NCBI RefSeq assembly: GCF_900074925.1
Contig: NW_019716262.1
Location: 695,351 to 759,350, forward strand
Origin: Ramularia collo-cygni
Taxonomy: Eukaryota; Ascomycota; Dothideomycetes; Mycosphaerellales; Mycosphaerellaceae
Direction of reading: 5' to 3'
Length of the DNA stretch: 64,000 nt
Each line of letters starts with the position of its first letter. Position 1 is the stretch's first letter. Under the pieces are notes generated by a model that saw only the letters and a program-made list of their open reading frames with translations, was not told where the DNA came from and did no database searches. Positions 1-9,651 of the stretch are shown here, piece by piece. Position numbers and translations under genes: made by a program.

Positions 1-1107
1 AGACTCCGTATCAAGTGGGACTTGGCCGTGCTGCTTCAGAACGGTGCTGGGTCCAGATGTAGATATGCCTCTGCCGGTGGGTGGCGCTGAAGAAGAGACA
101 GGCGTGGGTCGCTTTCCTGTCGATGATGCCGAGACATTCGAAGATTTGCTCGTGGCCGCCTTTTTCTCCGCCTTCTTCTCTGCCTTCTTTTCCCTCGCTG
201 CTGCTGCCAGCTCCGGATCCAATTCCGTCTGTATTCTCGTCTTGACGACATCCATCGGACATGTCAAAACACCTGCCATTCCGCCTGCACTAGCTCCTGT
301 CAAGATCTCCAGCGGCATTCCTATCTCTTTTCCCGGACCAACCCATTGTTTCGCCAATCTCTGCTCCTGCTCGTAAAACGCAAACTGCAGCGCAGAGAAT
401 GGCAAGTCTCTGAACAGGGTCGCCTTGTATCCCGAAAACAGTTCCAATACGCCCTCTGTTCTGTAGATGGTCTTCAGCGCATGAAAGCTTCCCCTGTAAT
501 TATATCCACTGGTGAAGTAAGGATTGTTGAATTTCCCTTGCAGCTGCAAACGAGTCTTCAGCACCTCGGTAGGCACATAGAGTGGACTCGCAGCCAAGTC
601 CGCGCAGAAGCCACTTGCGAGATATGCCAGAGAAGGCGTCACGCCGCCATCTATCATGAACCTTTTACTCCATTCGTAACAACCAAAGAAAATGCAGGTG
701 CCGGCGAAACTACCAAGGAATGCAGGCCAGACGCCTCCGTAAAGCCCTCGCCATACACCCTCCTGGCGGAAGATGGTGTAGTATGTGTTTCCCATGGAGG
801 TGTATTTGGGCGGCATGTGCGGATCTCCCTGCTGTCGCGTCTTGACCGTGTCCAACGAATGCATCAGCATATCACCCATGGTCCCGCCGAGACCACCCGC
901 GAGCATGGCATGGGCATAAGGTGGACGGTAGTCCTCGGAGTCCGGGTCTATCTTTGCGGGGAGTTGTAAAGATGATGCGGATGCGGAATTGCCGGCCATN
1001 GTGATGATACTACTGCTATTCTCGTCTCCATTGTGTGGGGATTGTGCGGAATGAGACGTGGTGCTGGTCGACGGCGAAAGGTATTCAGCCAGGCTGGCTA
1101 ATACCAT
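1..1107 (-). CDS. mitochondrial carrier protein, MME1-like (3' end off window)
   Basis: Inner-membrane solute carrier of the SLC25 family. The frame is open from the ATG at 1107 to the left edge (369 residues); the stop lies outside the window. Carrier signatures occur three times: LDTVKTR near residue 85, PTEVLKTR mid-protein, and PMDVVKTR in the third repeat. The stretches around HSLDTVKTRQQG and RDLPFSALQFAFYE match yeast YMR166C/Mme1, a mitochondrial Mg2+ exporter, so Mg2+ export is the best guess. A long Lys/Ala- and Ser-rich insertion follows the third signature (positions 1-220). The N-terminus (36 residues before Met37) is Ser/Thr-rich. One N at 1000 falls in a Thr codon third position and is harmless. 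Substrate is inferred from the family only. Confidence 0.88.
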   Translation of the reverse strand, partial: MVLASLAEYLSPSTSTTSHSAQSPHNGDENSSSIIXMAGNSASASSLQLPAKIDPDSEDYRPPYAHAMLAGGLGGTMGDMLMHSLDTVKTRQQGDPHMPPKYTSMGNTYYTIFRQEGVWRGLYGGVWPAFLGSFAGTCIFFGCYEWSKRFMIDGGVTPSLAYLASGFCADLAASPLYVPTEVLKTRLQLQGKFNNPYFTSGYNYRGSFHALKTIYRTEGVLELFSGYKATLFRDLPFSALQFAFYEQEQRLAKQWVGPGKEIGMPLEILTGASAGGMAGVLTCPMDVVKTRIQTELDPELAAAAREKKAEKKAEKKAATSKSSNVSASSTGKRPTPVSSSAPPTGRGISTSGPSTVLKQHGQVPLDTES

Positions 1108-1721
1108 AGAGTGCAGAGAAGGAGGCGTACGGCGCGTCGGGTTATTGCGATGACATGCGTTGAGCGTACAAAAGGCGCAATTCGGATGATTATCGCGGCC
1201 GTAGATCGATGTAGGTGGTCGAGGTGGTGGTGCGTACAGAAAGAGCGATGAGTGCGTGATTAATGTGATGGTAGACGTTGGTCCCCTTCAAAGTCTAAGG
1301 TATTTCTCTGCCCTACCCAGAGAAATGACGTCTCGAATTGCTATTTCCAGCACCACATGCACTTCTGTCAACATTTAACTGCCTGGAAAGATGGGAGGCA
1401 CTTCGAATGACAATATGTATGACTTCACACTTTATGATGTTGGTAGTTCTGGCGATCGGCCTGTCTCCTACACAATGGATACCTAGGTACCTCCCAATTT
1501 GTCTTCCGCCCGCCAGAGCACGAGAGGGAGGACGAAAGAGGCGCTAGTGGGGGCTCGGCTTTGTTTACCAACACGTCGTCCGTCTAATTCACCGACACCT
1601 TCGAGACACACCCTCATCATCAATTCTGGAAGACATCGATTCACGCGTCATTCGAATCGCATAAACCACAGCGTTACAGCAGTACTACGTTCACCTCTAC
1701 GCGACACCTCCTCCCGCTGCC
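1108..1721. promoter_or_regulatory. divergent promoter region between carrier and SAP-like gene
   Basis: Non-coding stretch between two head-to-head genes. The right half (about 1590-1720) is pyrimidine-rich, as expected of a fungal 5' UTR. I see no convincing gene or specific operator in it. Confidence 0.5.
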
Positions 1722-2922
1722 ATGTCAGTAAACTGGATACAAAAGCACAAGAAGCAGGAGCTGATCGATCTTTCCAACGAGATTGGCTATGAACTGTGGG
1801 TAGACACGATTGAAGGCTGGCTCGTTACAAGCTGATGTAGTTCCCAGCGAGGACGGCCTGAAGAAGGACGAGATCGTCGAGAGCCTGCACGACTATCTCC
1901 AACAAAACGCGACGCGCCTGTCGAATAACGCGTCGCTNGAGGGTTACTACGGAGCTGCTGTCGGCCGACGCACTCCATATAAGACCCGCGACGAGGTCGT
2001 TGCGTCGGGCGATGAGCCTGAAGTCACCGAAGTCAAGAGCGTGGTTCGTGGGCGCGGCAGGAAAGCCACGAAGATCAAGCAGGAGCCTGTGTGAGTGACC
2101 ATAACCCACATTCTCAAGCCAAATCTCGCCTCTGATGACATTGAACGATAAAGTGATGACTCCGATTATCCCTCGCCAACTGCTGTCGCAAAGAGCGCCG
2201 CCTCGGCCCTCTCCAATGCAGTTCTTTCGCCTTTTTCCCACAACGCCCAGGCCTCCTCAGCCCGCACCCCAGCGACCACCCGTAGCAGCGCTCGTCGAAG
2301 GTCTGAGCTTCCTGCCTCGCCCGCTGACATTGCAGACATGGCCGAATACGAGTCCGCGGCCATCGCTTCGCGCATTTCTGAACTCTACGAGAACTTTGGC
2401 GTGAGCGAGAACATCGAGTACCTTCGCGAAGTTTGCTCGACCGTTCCTGCCGTACACCTCACCTTTGGCTCCTTGGAAGCTTNCGCATTGCTTTGGGCCT
2501 TGATGCCATGGAAGTACGCATTCGACATCCCCGCCGTTGATGCGTTAAACACGTCTAGCCATGCTGTCAAACTCCCGGATCTGTTTGTCCTTNTGACCGG
2601 ATACTGGTGGTCAGCGACCCTTCTTTGGGCGTCAACGAGCATTTTGTTTCCGCTTCTGTTCGGCTATTTCTTCAATCTTACCGTCCGGAATGTTGGACGT
2701 GGACAGACCAGGAAGTACACCGTCGATCCCTTCACGTTTGCCGTAGTCAAGGGCATTGCAACGTATCTCGTCTACTGCAAAGGGGTCGACTTCATGGGAA
2801 TCATCAATCCTGATGTCGCACAGCGCGTCGACGAGGCGGTGCTTGGTGGTCATTCAGCTGTCCTCCTCGGCAGTGGTATCAGTGCGTTGGCAAGTCTTTA
2901 CGAAGCCGCCCAGAAGAAGTGA
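1722..2922 (+). CDS. SAP-like domain protein with C-terminal membrane segments
   Basis: Exons 1722-1795, 1848-2090, 2154-2922 give 361 residues. Exon 1 joined to exon 2 restores a helix-extended-helix sequence at residues 10-42 (KKQELIDLSNEIGYEL then EDGLKKDEIVESL), which looks like a SAP/HeH nucleic-acid-binding fold. Then comes a basic segment ending RGRGRKATKIK, a Ser/Ala-rich linker, and three hydrophobic stretches near residues 255-279, 297-313 and 338-356. A DNA-binding head plus membrane tail suggests a nuclear-envelope protein, as in the Heh/Src1 family, but the tail is not a recognisable MSC domain. The first intron could also use nearby acceptors; 1847 is the one that keeps the frame. 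Function unknown. Two Ns (2483, 2593) fall in codons without shifting the frame. Confidence 0.72.
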
Positions 2923-3736
2923 AAAGGATGGGGGTTGATTAGGGCTGTCTATACTTTGGCTGGCGTTATCGTTCCACTGGGGTGTATCGGGGGTGTTTTG
3001 GATGACGGACAATGCGACTTACGACTGACTGCTTGGATTGGGTGCTTTCTGCTTTTGGTGCTTTGATCGATCGATACCAGGACCTCTTTTCCGCGCGTAT
3101 GCTTTGAATCGTTTTCGAATCGTCCGGACAGAGAGATAGTGAGTGAGAGAATGTTACGCTGTTTCACGTCTCCATTCTTGCCGTTTTGGTGGCCCCGCTG
3201 TAGGCGTGTGGCGTATCGCTCTTCGACCTTGACGCATCGATGGTGCGGAAGATTAAAGTCCTTTTCTGGGATGTTCTTTGTGGGCATGGGCAACTCAATC
3301 GCAGTGCTGCAATGGCTAGTGTACGTGACTTGGCTGGATCCTGGTGGGAAGACTCATCTTGCTCTGAAAAGCCATTGGCAGCCAATGCACGATGGTGGTG
3401 CTTTATGTTTATCCACCATTGAATATGTGGACGTATACAAATTGCCACGATCGCTGGGTAGGCGCCATGCCAACACTCGAAAGGTATCGACTGATATGAG
3501 TAGTCTAGTAGCTATCGGTTCCAGCTGTGTCAGGCATCTCGAATGTTGTCCGTGGACGTCGTTGCCGTGAGATACACTACCACAACCCTAACCCTGGCTT
3601 TCCGATCTCGAGGCGCGGCCTATACTCTAGCTCAGGACAAAATGCCTATCTACCAACTCACAACAGGGAGTCACCGCTTGCGGATCGAAAACAAACATCA
3701 CGTCGAGCAACAAGCTAGTGCTTGGCCATTTCCAAG
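2923..3736. other. intergenic region, no gene seen
   Basis: 3' flank of the SAP-like gene and 5' flank of the sideroflexin gene. Open frames here show no family resemblance and no splice logic. A short telomere-like CCCTAACCCT occurs near 3587. Confidence 0.5.
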
Positions 3737-4943
3737 ATGTCGGCCTCTCTGCCCGGTAGCCGAGATCTGCCAGCCTCCAGATATGATCTGAGCTCGTATC
3801 TTGGACGAGTGAAGCATTCCGCAGACCTTTCAGACCCGAGGTGAGAAATAATGAAGCATGAAGGTCAGGTCAAGCTTCACAAGATGGAAGCGGGTCAGTG
3901 GACACCAGACTGCGACACTCTCTCCATACGCCAAACTGGCATATTGATTACATGATTCAATGGCTGACCATCGCAAAACAGCACTCTCTTCACTTCATCC
4001 GCCGGTCTTGAACAGGCAAAGTCGCTCATCACTCAATACAAGCAAGGTCAGATTCAGCATATGACCCCGGAGCTATGGACGGCGAAGAAGATTGTGGATT
4101 CCACCCTCCACCCAGGTTGGTTGAATTCCTTCAGAAATGTGGAGATTCCAAGACTAAACAATCATAGACACGGGCGAACCGGTATTCCTACCATTTCGAA
4201 TGTCATGCTTCGTCCTATCCAATCTCGTCGTCACAGCTGGTATGCTCACCCCAAACCTCACAACCGCCGGAACCATTGCATGGCAAGTAGCCAACCAGTC
4301 CCTCAATGTGGGCATCAACTTCTCCAATGCCAACAAGAGCACTCCCATGGCAACCTCCACCGTAGTACAGTCGTATTTCCTGGCCGTGGGTGCAAGTTGC
4401 GGAGTCGCAGTCGGTCTCAACTCGATTCTGCCACGCCTGAAGCGTATCACTCCCAGCACGCGAATGCTACTAGGCAGACTTGTACCTTTCGCCGCCGTCG
4501 CAAGCGCTGGTGTTCTCAACGTCTTCCTGATGCGAGGAGAGGAGATCAGACGCGGTATCGACGTCTACCCAAGCGAATCAGCAGAGGCCAGAACGAAGCG
4601 CGAGGAGGCCAATCAAGCACTGGAACCCGTTGGCAAGAGCAAAAAGGCCGCCACTCTCGCAGTGGGAGAGACGGCAATATCTCGCGTGATGAACGCATCT
4701 CCGATCATGGTCCTGCCGCCACTGATCCTGGTGCGGTTGCAGAAGATGCAGTGGATGAAGAATAACCCTCGTTTAATGCTCCCGGTGAACCTCGGCTTGA
4801 TTCTGACCACGAGTATCTTTGCGCTTCCACTTGCGTTGGCTGCCTTCCCACAGCGTCAGGCTGTCAAGGCTACTAGTCTGGAGAAGGAGTTCTNGGAGAA
4901 AGGNGGCAAGGGAGGATTGCTTGAGTTCAACAGAGGTATCTAG
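3737..4943 (+). CDS. sideroflexin (mitochondrial amino-acid transporter)
   Basis: Exons 3737-3840, 3982-4115, 4168-4943 encode 337 residues, the normal family length. Sideroflexins sit in the mitochondrial inner membrane; animal SFXN1 carries serine for one-carbon metabolism and the yeast member is Fsf1. Recognisable family blocks are SRYDLSSYLGRVKH at the N-terminus, LWTAKKIVDSTLHPDTGE across the second intron, then several hydrophobic segments including LPLALAAFPQ near the C-terminus. The HPDTGE signature is produced only by the splice 4115/4168, which supports that intron. Two Ns at 4894 and 4904 keep the frame. Substrate in this fungus is inferred, not shown. Confidence 0.93.
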
Positions 4944-5875
4944 CGCGATACCAGTGAAGCTTAAACTCAAGATCGAAGTGAAGGAGAGGAACAAAGAGTT
5001 CAGTGACTCCCAATGGGATATGTGAGAATTCAGCTCTGTGAACGACTGTTGCCTCGAAGACGTCTCCCCAATTGGCGAATCCCGAGACTGCAATTCTTCC
5101 AGAAACGAATGCAACCTGTGCATACACTTCTGGCACCTGTACATTACGAACAAGACTAGATCCAGTCTGGAGGAGCGCGTAAAGCGTCCGAGCTTCTTAG
5201 ATCTGTGAAGCGATTCAATTCGTGTAAGCCAAGCATATGGCTGCTCCTGATAGACATTTCAATTTGAGTACTCCCGCAGCGCTCCTCCTTCCATGGAATG
5301 AACATTTTAAGCACCCAAGACAACTAGTTTGACGCTGGTTTAGGTGATGAGGATAAGTTTGGTCCTGTTTCTTGACTGCTACTCAGATTGAATGACCGTG
5401 AGCTTCCATTTCCCGTTCACTGGTGTTCTGTAGTTTCGTCTCAGTCTACCCCAATCCTCTTTGGGAAACACTTAGACATGCACAATATCTCCGTATACGA
5501 CTATATCATATAAAACTACCTCCCTGTTTCTTCCATACCTCCAACACATCTCAGTCCCTAGCATCCTTCAATCCCATCCCGATCATGCATAGAAAGCCAG
5601 TCAGATCTCTCATAAAGATTTACATCCACATCAGCGTCGAACCACACTGGAGAAGCGAATAAGAGCCAGAACGAGGCTGTGCAGCAACAAGAACACCACA
5701 AAAGCGAATCTAATGGTAAGCGATTTGTTTGCTTGCATAAAGTATATACAACAAGCCAATCTATATCATATCCCAAACTTAAAATGCAAAGAATCCCCCC
5801 CAAGTCATAATTCATTCATCTAAAAATTTGCTCGTTATTCACCCCAACCAGTCGTTCGTTCTTCTTTACCATCTT
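4944..5875. other. convergent intergenic region, no gene seen
   Basis: Lies between the 3' ends of the sideroflexin and sugar-transporter genes. It holds the terminators of both. AT-rich from about 5480 to 5830. No supported ORF. Confidence 0.5.
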
Positions 5876-8287
5876 TCACCTCTGTTGTTCAGGCGTAGGC
5901 GACCTTTCAATACAAGTAGCCAGCGTCAAATCCTTCTTTTCCGAAGCCGAAGAAATATCCTCTGGATCCTCAAAACTTTTGATATCCATCGGAGCAGCAG
6001 CGCCGAAAATACTCTCCATATCCTCGAGTGTTGCACCTTNGGTTTCTTTGATGTAGAAGAAAGACCTATGAGTGAGAGAGAGAACGGACGTCAGCGACTC
6101 AGCCACATTTTTTTTGCACAGCCACAAATTTTTCAACTTGTAGGACGGAGCTAGGAGGAAAACTTACCAGATGCCCATGCACACCATGAGAGTGGCAAAG
6201 AAGAAATAAGTCCCGTATCCCAGACTCGTGATCATGTATGGAGTGGTGCGACTGATGATGAATGACCAAAGCCACTGGTCCGCGGTCGTAATAGCCACGC
6301 ACAGCATACGGATGTCTGGAAGTCGAAAAACGTCAGCTACAATCTAACCGCGACACGTCACGTCTCTCGGGACAACCAAACTCACCAATAGGGAAGATCT
6401 CGCTGCAATATACCCAAGTGATACCTTGCCAAGTGGCGCAGTAAATGAGACCATACAGGTACACGCACACCATGGCAAGGTAACCCCAACCACTACGTGA
6501 AACTCCTCCTGCCGCAGCAACAGTCGTGGGATCATTCTTGAGGACGTAACCGCCAAGATACCTGTTCGAAAAGAAATGTTTTAGCGGCGTTTGTGGATTG
6601 ATGATGATGATTGAGTGGTTTTGTGTGTGTGTGTGTGTGTGTGTTTTCCTCCAAGGATCGGTTTTATTCGTACGTACCACATTGGAAGTGAACCCACGAA
6701 TGCGCCCCAGATTAGACCTGGACGACGTCCTAGTCTTTCTACGAGCCAGACGCTGAAGATTACCATGCCTAGCGTCTTTGCTACCTGGAAGTGGAGTTAT
6801 ACAAGTTAGCATGGTTTTCGAAGATAGTGATGATGTGGGGGGGGGGGGATCTTACTCCGTAAAAGCCGGTTGCGAAGAGTTTGGTGTCGGTTCCTGATAT
6901 TCCCAAGGTCTCGAAGATGCGGGGACTGTAGTATGTGATGATATTCACTCCGGTAAGGTTTTGGAATGCCACTAGTTCAAAACATTAGAAATCTTGACAA
7001 CGTATACAGGGTGCGGAAAAGGCAGCGTCGAGCGCATGCTATTCCCTGTCTACTTGACTTACTCAATAGGAGACCGATGCCTAGAAGTGAAGAAAAGAAT
7101 GGTTAGCGATGTCTTAGACGGCCTAAGGTTTGAGCAGCTCGAGAGATTTCGGAATACCCTGCTTGCCTTCCACCCTCGGATAGACTCACCGATTCTGTTG
7201 CGAGTTCCCTTCTGGAAGAGTCTCTTGAAGTAGTACGACTTGGTATTCTTGACACCAGGTGGCGGACGGCCAATAGCGGTCTGAGCGCGGATCTCTTCCA
7301 ACTCACGCAAGATGTACGGATCATCTTCAGGCAGCTGTCGGATCCAGGAAAGAGTCTTGCTTGCTTGTTCTAGGTTGTCTTTCTTGACATAGAATCTTGG
7401 GCTCTCAGGGCAGAAGAACATTCCTACAAAGAGGAGCAGACCTGGGAGAAGTTGCAACGCCAGTGGGACAATCCACTGTCCCTTGGTCTCGCTTGAGATG
7501 GTTCGGTTCACCTGAGAAAGGTCATCAGTGGGAGGGTCGTATTGAACGAGGGTAGTAACGTACTGCGTAGTTGATCCAAAAGCCCAGCTAAAAGGTTGTG
7601 AGGTTAGTCATGGTCCTGTAGAGGCACCGCCAAGACATTTGTCACTCACCATGCCGCCTCCCTGAGACAGAATCTCGAAGATGCCGATAAGACGTCCTCT
7701 GATCGAAGGCGGAGACGTCTCTGCGATGTAGACGGGTACCAAGAGAGAAACAGAGCCAATACCAAAGCCCGCGATTCCGCGACCAGCGTAGATCAAACCG
7801 AACATGCCATTCGATGCGGTCTGTTGTATGTCAGCGGCGGGATGACGGGCGTGAAATCGATATAGTATAGCGTACCATGAGCGTGCCGCCAAGAAGGAAG
7901 ATCAACGAGGCGGCAATGATGGCCTTTTTGCGACCGATGCGCTCGCCAACGGGAAACGTTAGGAGGGCACCGAAGAAGCAACCGGCCTGGAATGTCGACA
8001 CGATGTTGCCTTGGATGGTGTCTCGTTCGTATTGAGTTCGCCCAACAAGTCCAAAGTCTCGACGGAAAGAATCCAGAGCCATGGTACCGCCAATAACACT
8101 GGTGTCATAGCCCATGGCCAAGGCACCTATGGAGCATATTCNGTCAGCTACTGTATCCTGCGGGAGAAGAGAATGGCACGCGATCCCACGTACCCATCGA
8201 GGCGACCAGGGCCATCCAATGTACCCTCCAGTTCCTNACGGCTGGAGGGTCATCGGTATTGTCGGCATGGAGAGTGATGCCACCCAT
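5876..8287 (-). CDS. MFS sugar transporter (sugar porter family)
   Basis: Eleven exons read right to left: 8194-8287, 7876-8126, 7650-7820, 7564-7587, 7190-7511, 7063-7080, 6856-6971, 6678-6784, 6561-6386, 6168-6315, 5876-6065. Together they give 538 residues. Plasma-membrane sugar uptake is expected from the sugar-porter signatures: GYDTSVIGG near residue 37, GRKK at 96-99, PESPR at 215-219, VERLGRRPG, and a KETxG block before the cytosolic tail. The exons of 18 and 24 nt are required to keep the frame (GIGLLLM and LGFWINYA). Intron 6,679-6,783 counted in gene order contains a (GT)11 microsatellite at 6623-6644, and another contains a 12-G run near 6837-6848. The exact sugar cannot be told; the quinate/hexose branches are both possible. 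Confidence 0.9.
6623..6644. repeat. (GT)11 microsatellite
   Basis: Eleven GT units inside an intron of the sugar transporter. Useful only as a length-polymorphic marker. Confidence 0.9.
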
Positions 8288-9035
8288 GCTGAGCAGCACA
8301 CAGCGCAAGGATTGCGGCAGGAAAAAAACGTGACACGAGCGTCAATGCTCAAGTCGGTAAGATGAAGTCTTTGCAAGGGAGAGAAAGATTCAAGATTCAA
8401 GACCCACAAGCTGAACGTCCGATCCCAAGTCAAAGGAGCTGAGCGTACCCTACCTTATACGTCCTTGCACACGGCGCGCAGCTACTGTACTCCGCGATTG
8501 AGCCTATGGGACATGTGCGGAGAGCGTGATGGCCACTCTAGACTCCAGACCCACCTCCATGAGGGAGGGGTCCTGGGGTCGCGTACGATACGGGATACCC
8601 CATGGGGAATGGGCACGCTACGCATGGCAGNCACGCGACATGCTGCAGATGAAGAGACTGCAGGTGCGGAGGCTCGATGCCGAGCGGTAAAGCAAAGGGT
8701 GCACTATGGCGTGCAGCTAGCTTAGTGGTTGTACATGCGACGTGGTGGGGACATCTTATAGATTTCGATCACCGTGTCTTGTTAGGTGGTTGATTGTGGA
8801 CGTGGGGTCGAGACTGCTAACTACACTGCACGCTACCTACCTCAGGCAGCTATACAATCCTGTCACGCCGCCAAGATCAATCAAAGCCTGTGTCTACGTT
8901 TACTGGCCGTGGATTACCGGTCGATAGAAGAGCACGGCCGTGGGCACCGTGCACTTTCCACTACGGCGTGATGCATGGACGGAGCAGCTCCGCTCCTTGG
9001 CGGCCTTGGCCTTGGCCTTTACGACTCTTGCATTG

Positions 9036-9449
9036 TCCGAATGTCACAAAGAAGCGGAGCGATGGACTCTGCCATACCAGCCCCTCGCATGCTTGGTGAA
9101 GTGCACGAGGCTTGACGGCGCTGCTACGTCCAATCGCCACCGGACTGGGGCCGCAGACAGGCGGACGTCGACGCCGCGCCGAGTCGTAGTCTGCCCGCCA
9201 AGGGAGGGCGGAGCCAGTGTTTCGCCGCCGACAGACGTGTGCTCTTCCGATCTCCGAATGTCACAAAGAAGCGGAGCGATGGACTCTGCCATACCAGCCC
9301 CTCGCATGCTTGGTGAAGTGCACGAGGCTTGACGGCGCTGCTACGTCCAATCGCCACCGGACTGGGGCCGCAGACAGGCGGACGTCGACGCCGCGCCGAG
9401 TCGTAGTCTGCCCGCCAAGGGAGGGCGGAGCCAGTGTTTCGCCGCCGAC
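9036..9449. repeat. 197-bp direct duplication flanking adapter sequence
   Basis: Copy 1 is 9036-9232 and copy 2 is 9253-9449, an exact offset of 217 bases. They look identical by eye. The bases between them match a sequencing adapter, so the duplication is most likely an assembly error, not biology. Confidence 0.85.
9233..9253. other. Illumina TruSeq adapter contamination
   Basis: The 21 bases begin AGACGTGTGCTCTTCCGATC and match the 3' end of the TruSeq read-2 adapter as I know it. No fungal gene or element explains this exact string. Confidence 0.93.
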
Positions 9450-9651
9450 TTGACGAGGCGCAGCAATCACTCTGGTCTTGGAAGCATCATTTGCCGCCAG
9501 TAGAACCTCGCCTAAGATCCCTTCAAAGGGAGACACAAGTACCATGTCTTTCGGTACACAACTCATCTCTTATACCTTCTGAGCCATCTTCATCAGCATT
9601 GCATGATAGCATCTCACGAGTGATTGCAGGACGACGACGACCACACACATC

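Larger units (their letters stand above)
8288..9651. other. divergent intergenic region containing an assembly artefact
   Basis: Upstream of both the sugar transporter and the Ca2+-ATPase. No gene supported. It contains a 197-bp direct duplication (9036-9232 and 9253-9449) around an Illumina adapter remnant, described separately. True length of this promoter is probably about 217 bp shorter than shown. Confidence 0.6.

Noticed and set aside
3583..3596. Telomere-like CCCTAACCCT
   Set aside because: Only two units; a similar piece is at 60588. Too short to mark a chromosome end or fusion.
6837..6848. Run of 12 G as a possible regulatory G-tract
   Set aside because: Lies in an intron of the sugar transporter next to a splice donor; most likely a simple homopolymer, possibly with length error.
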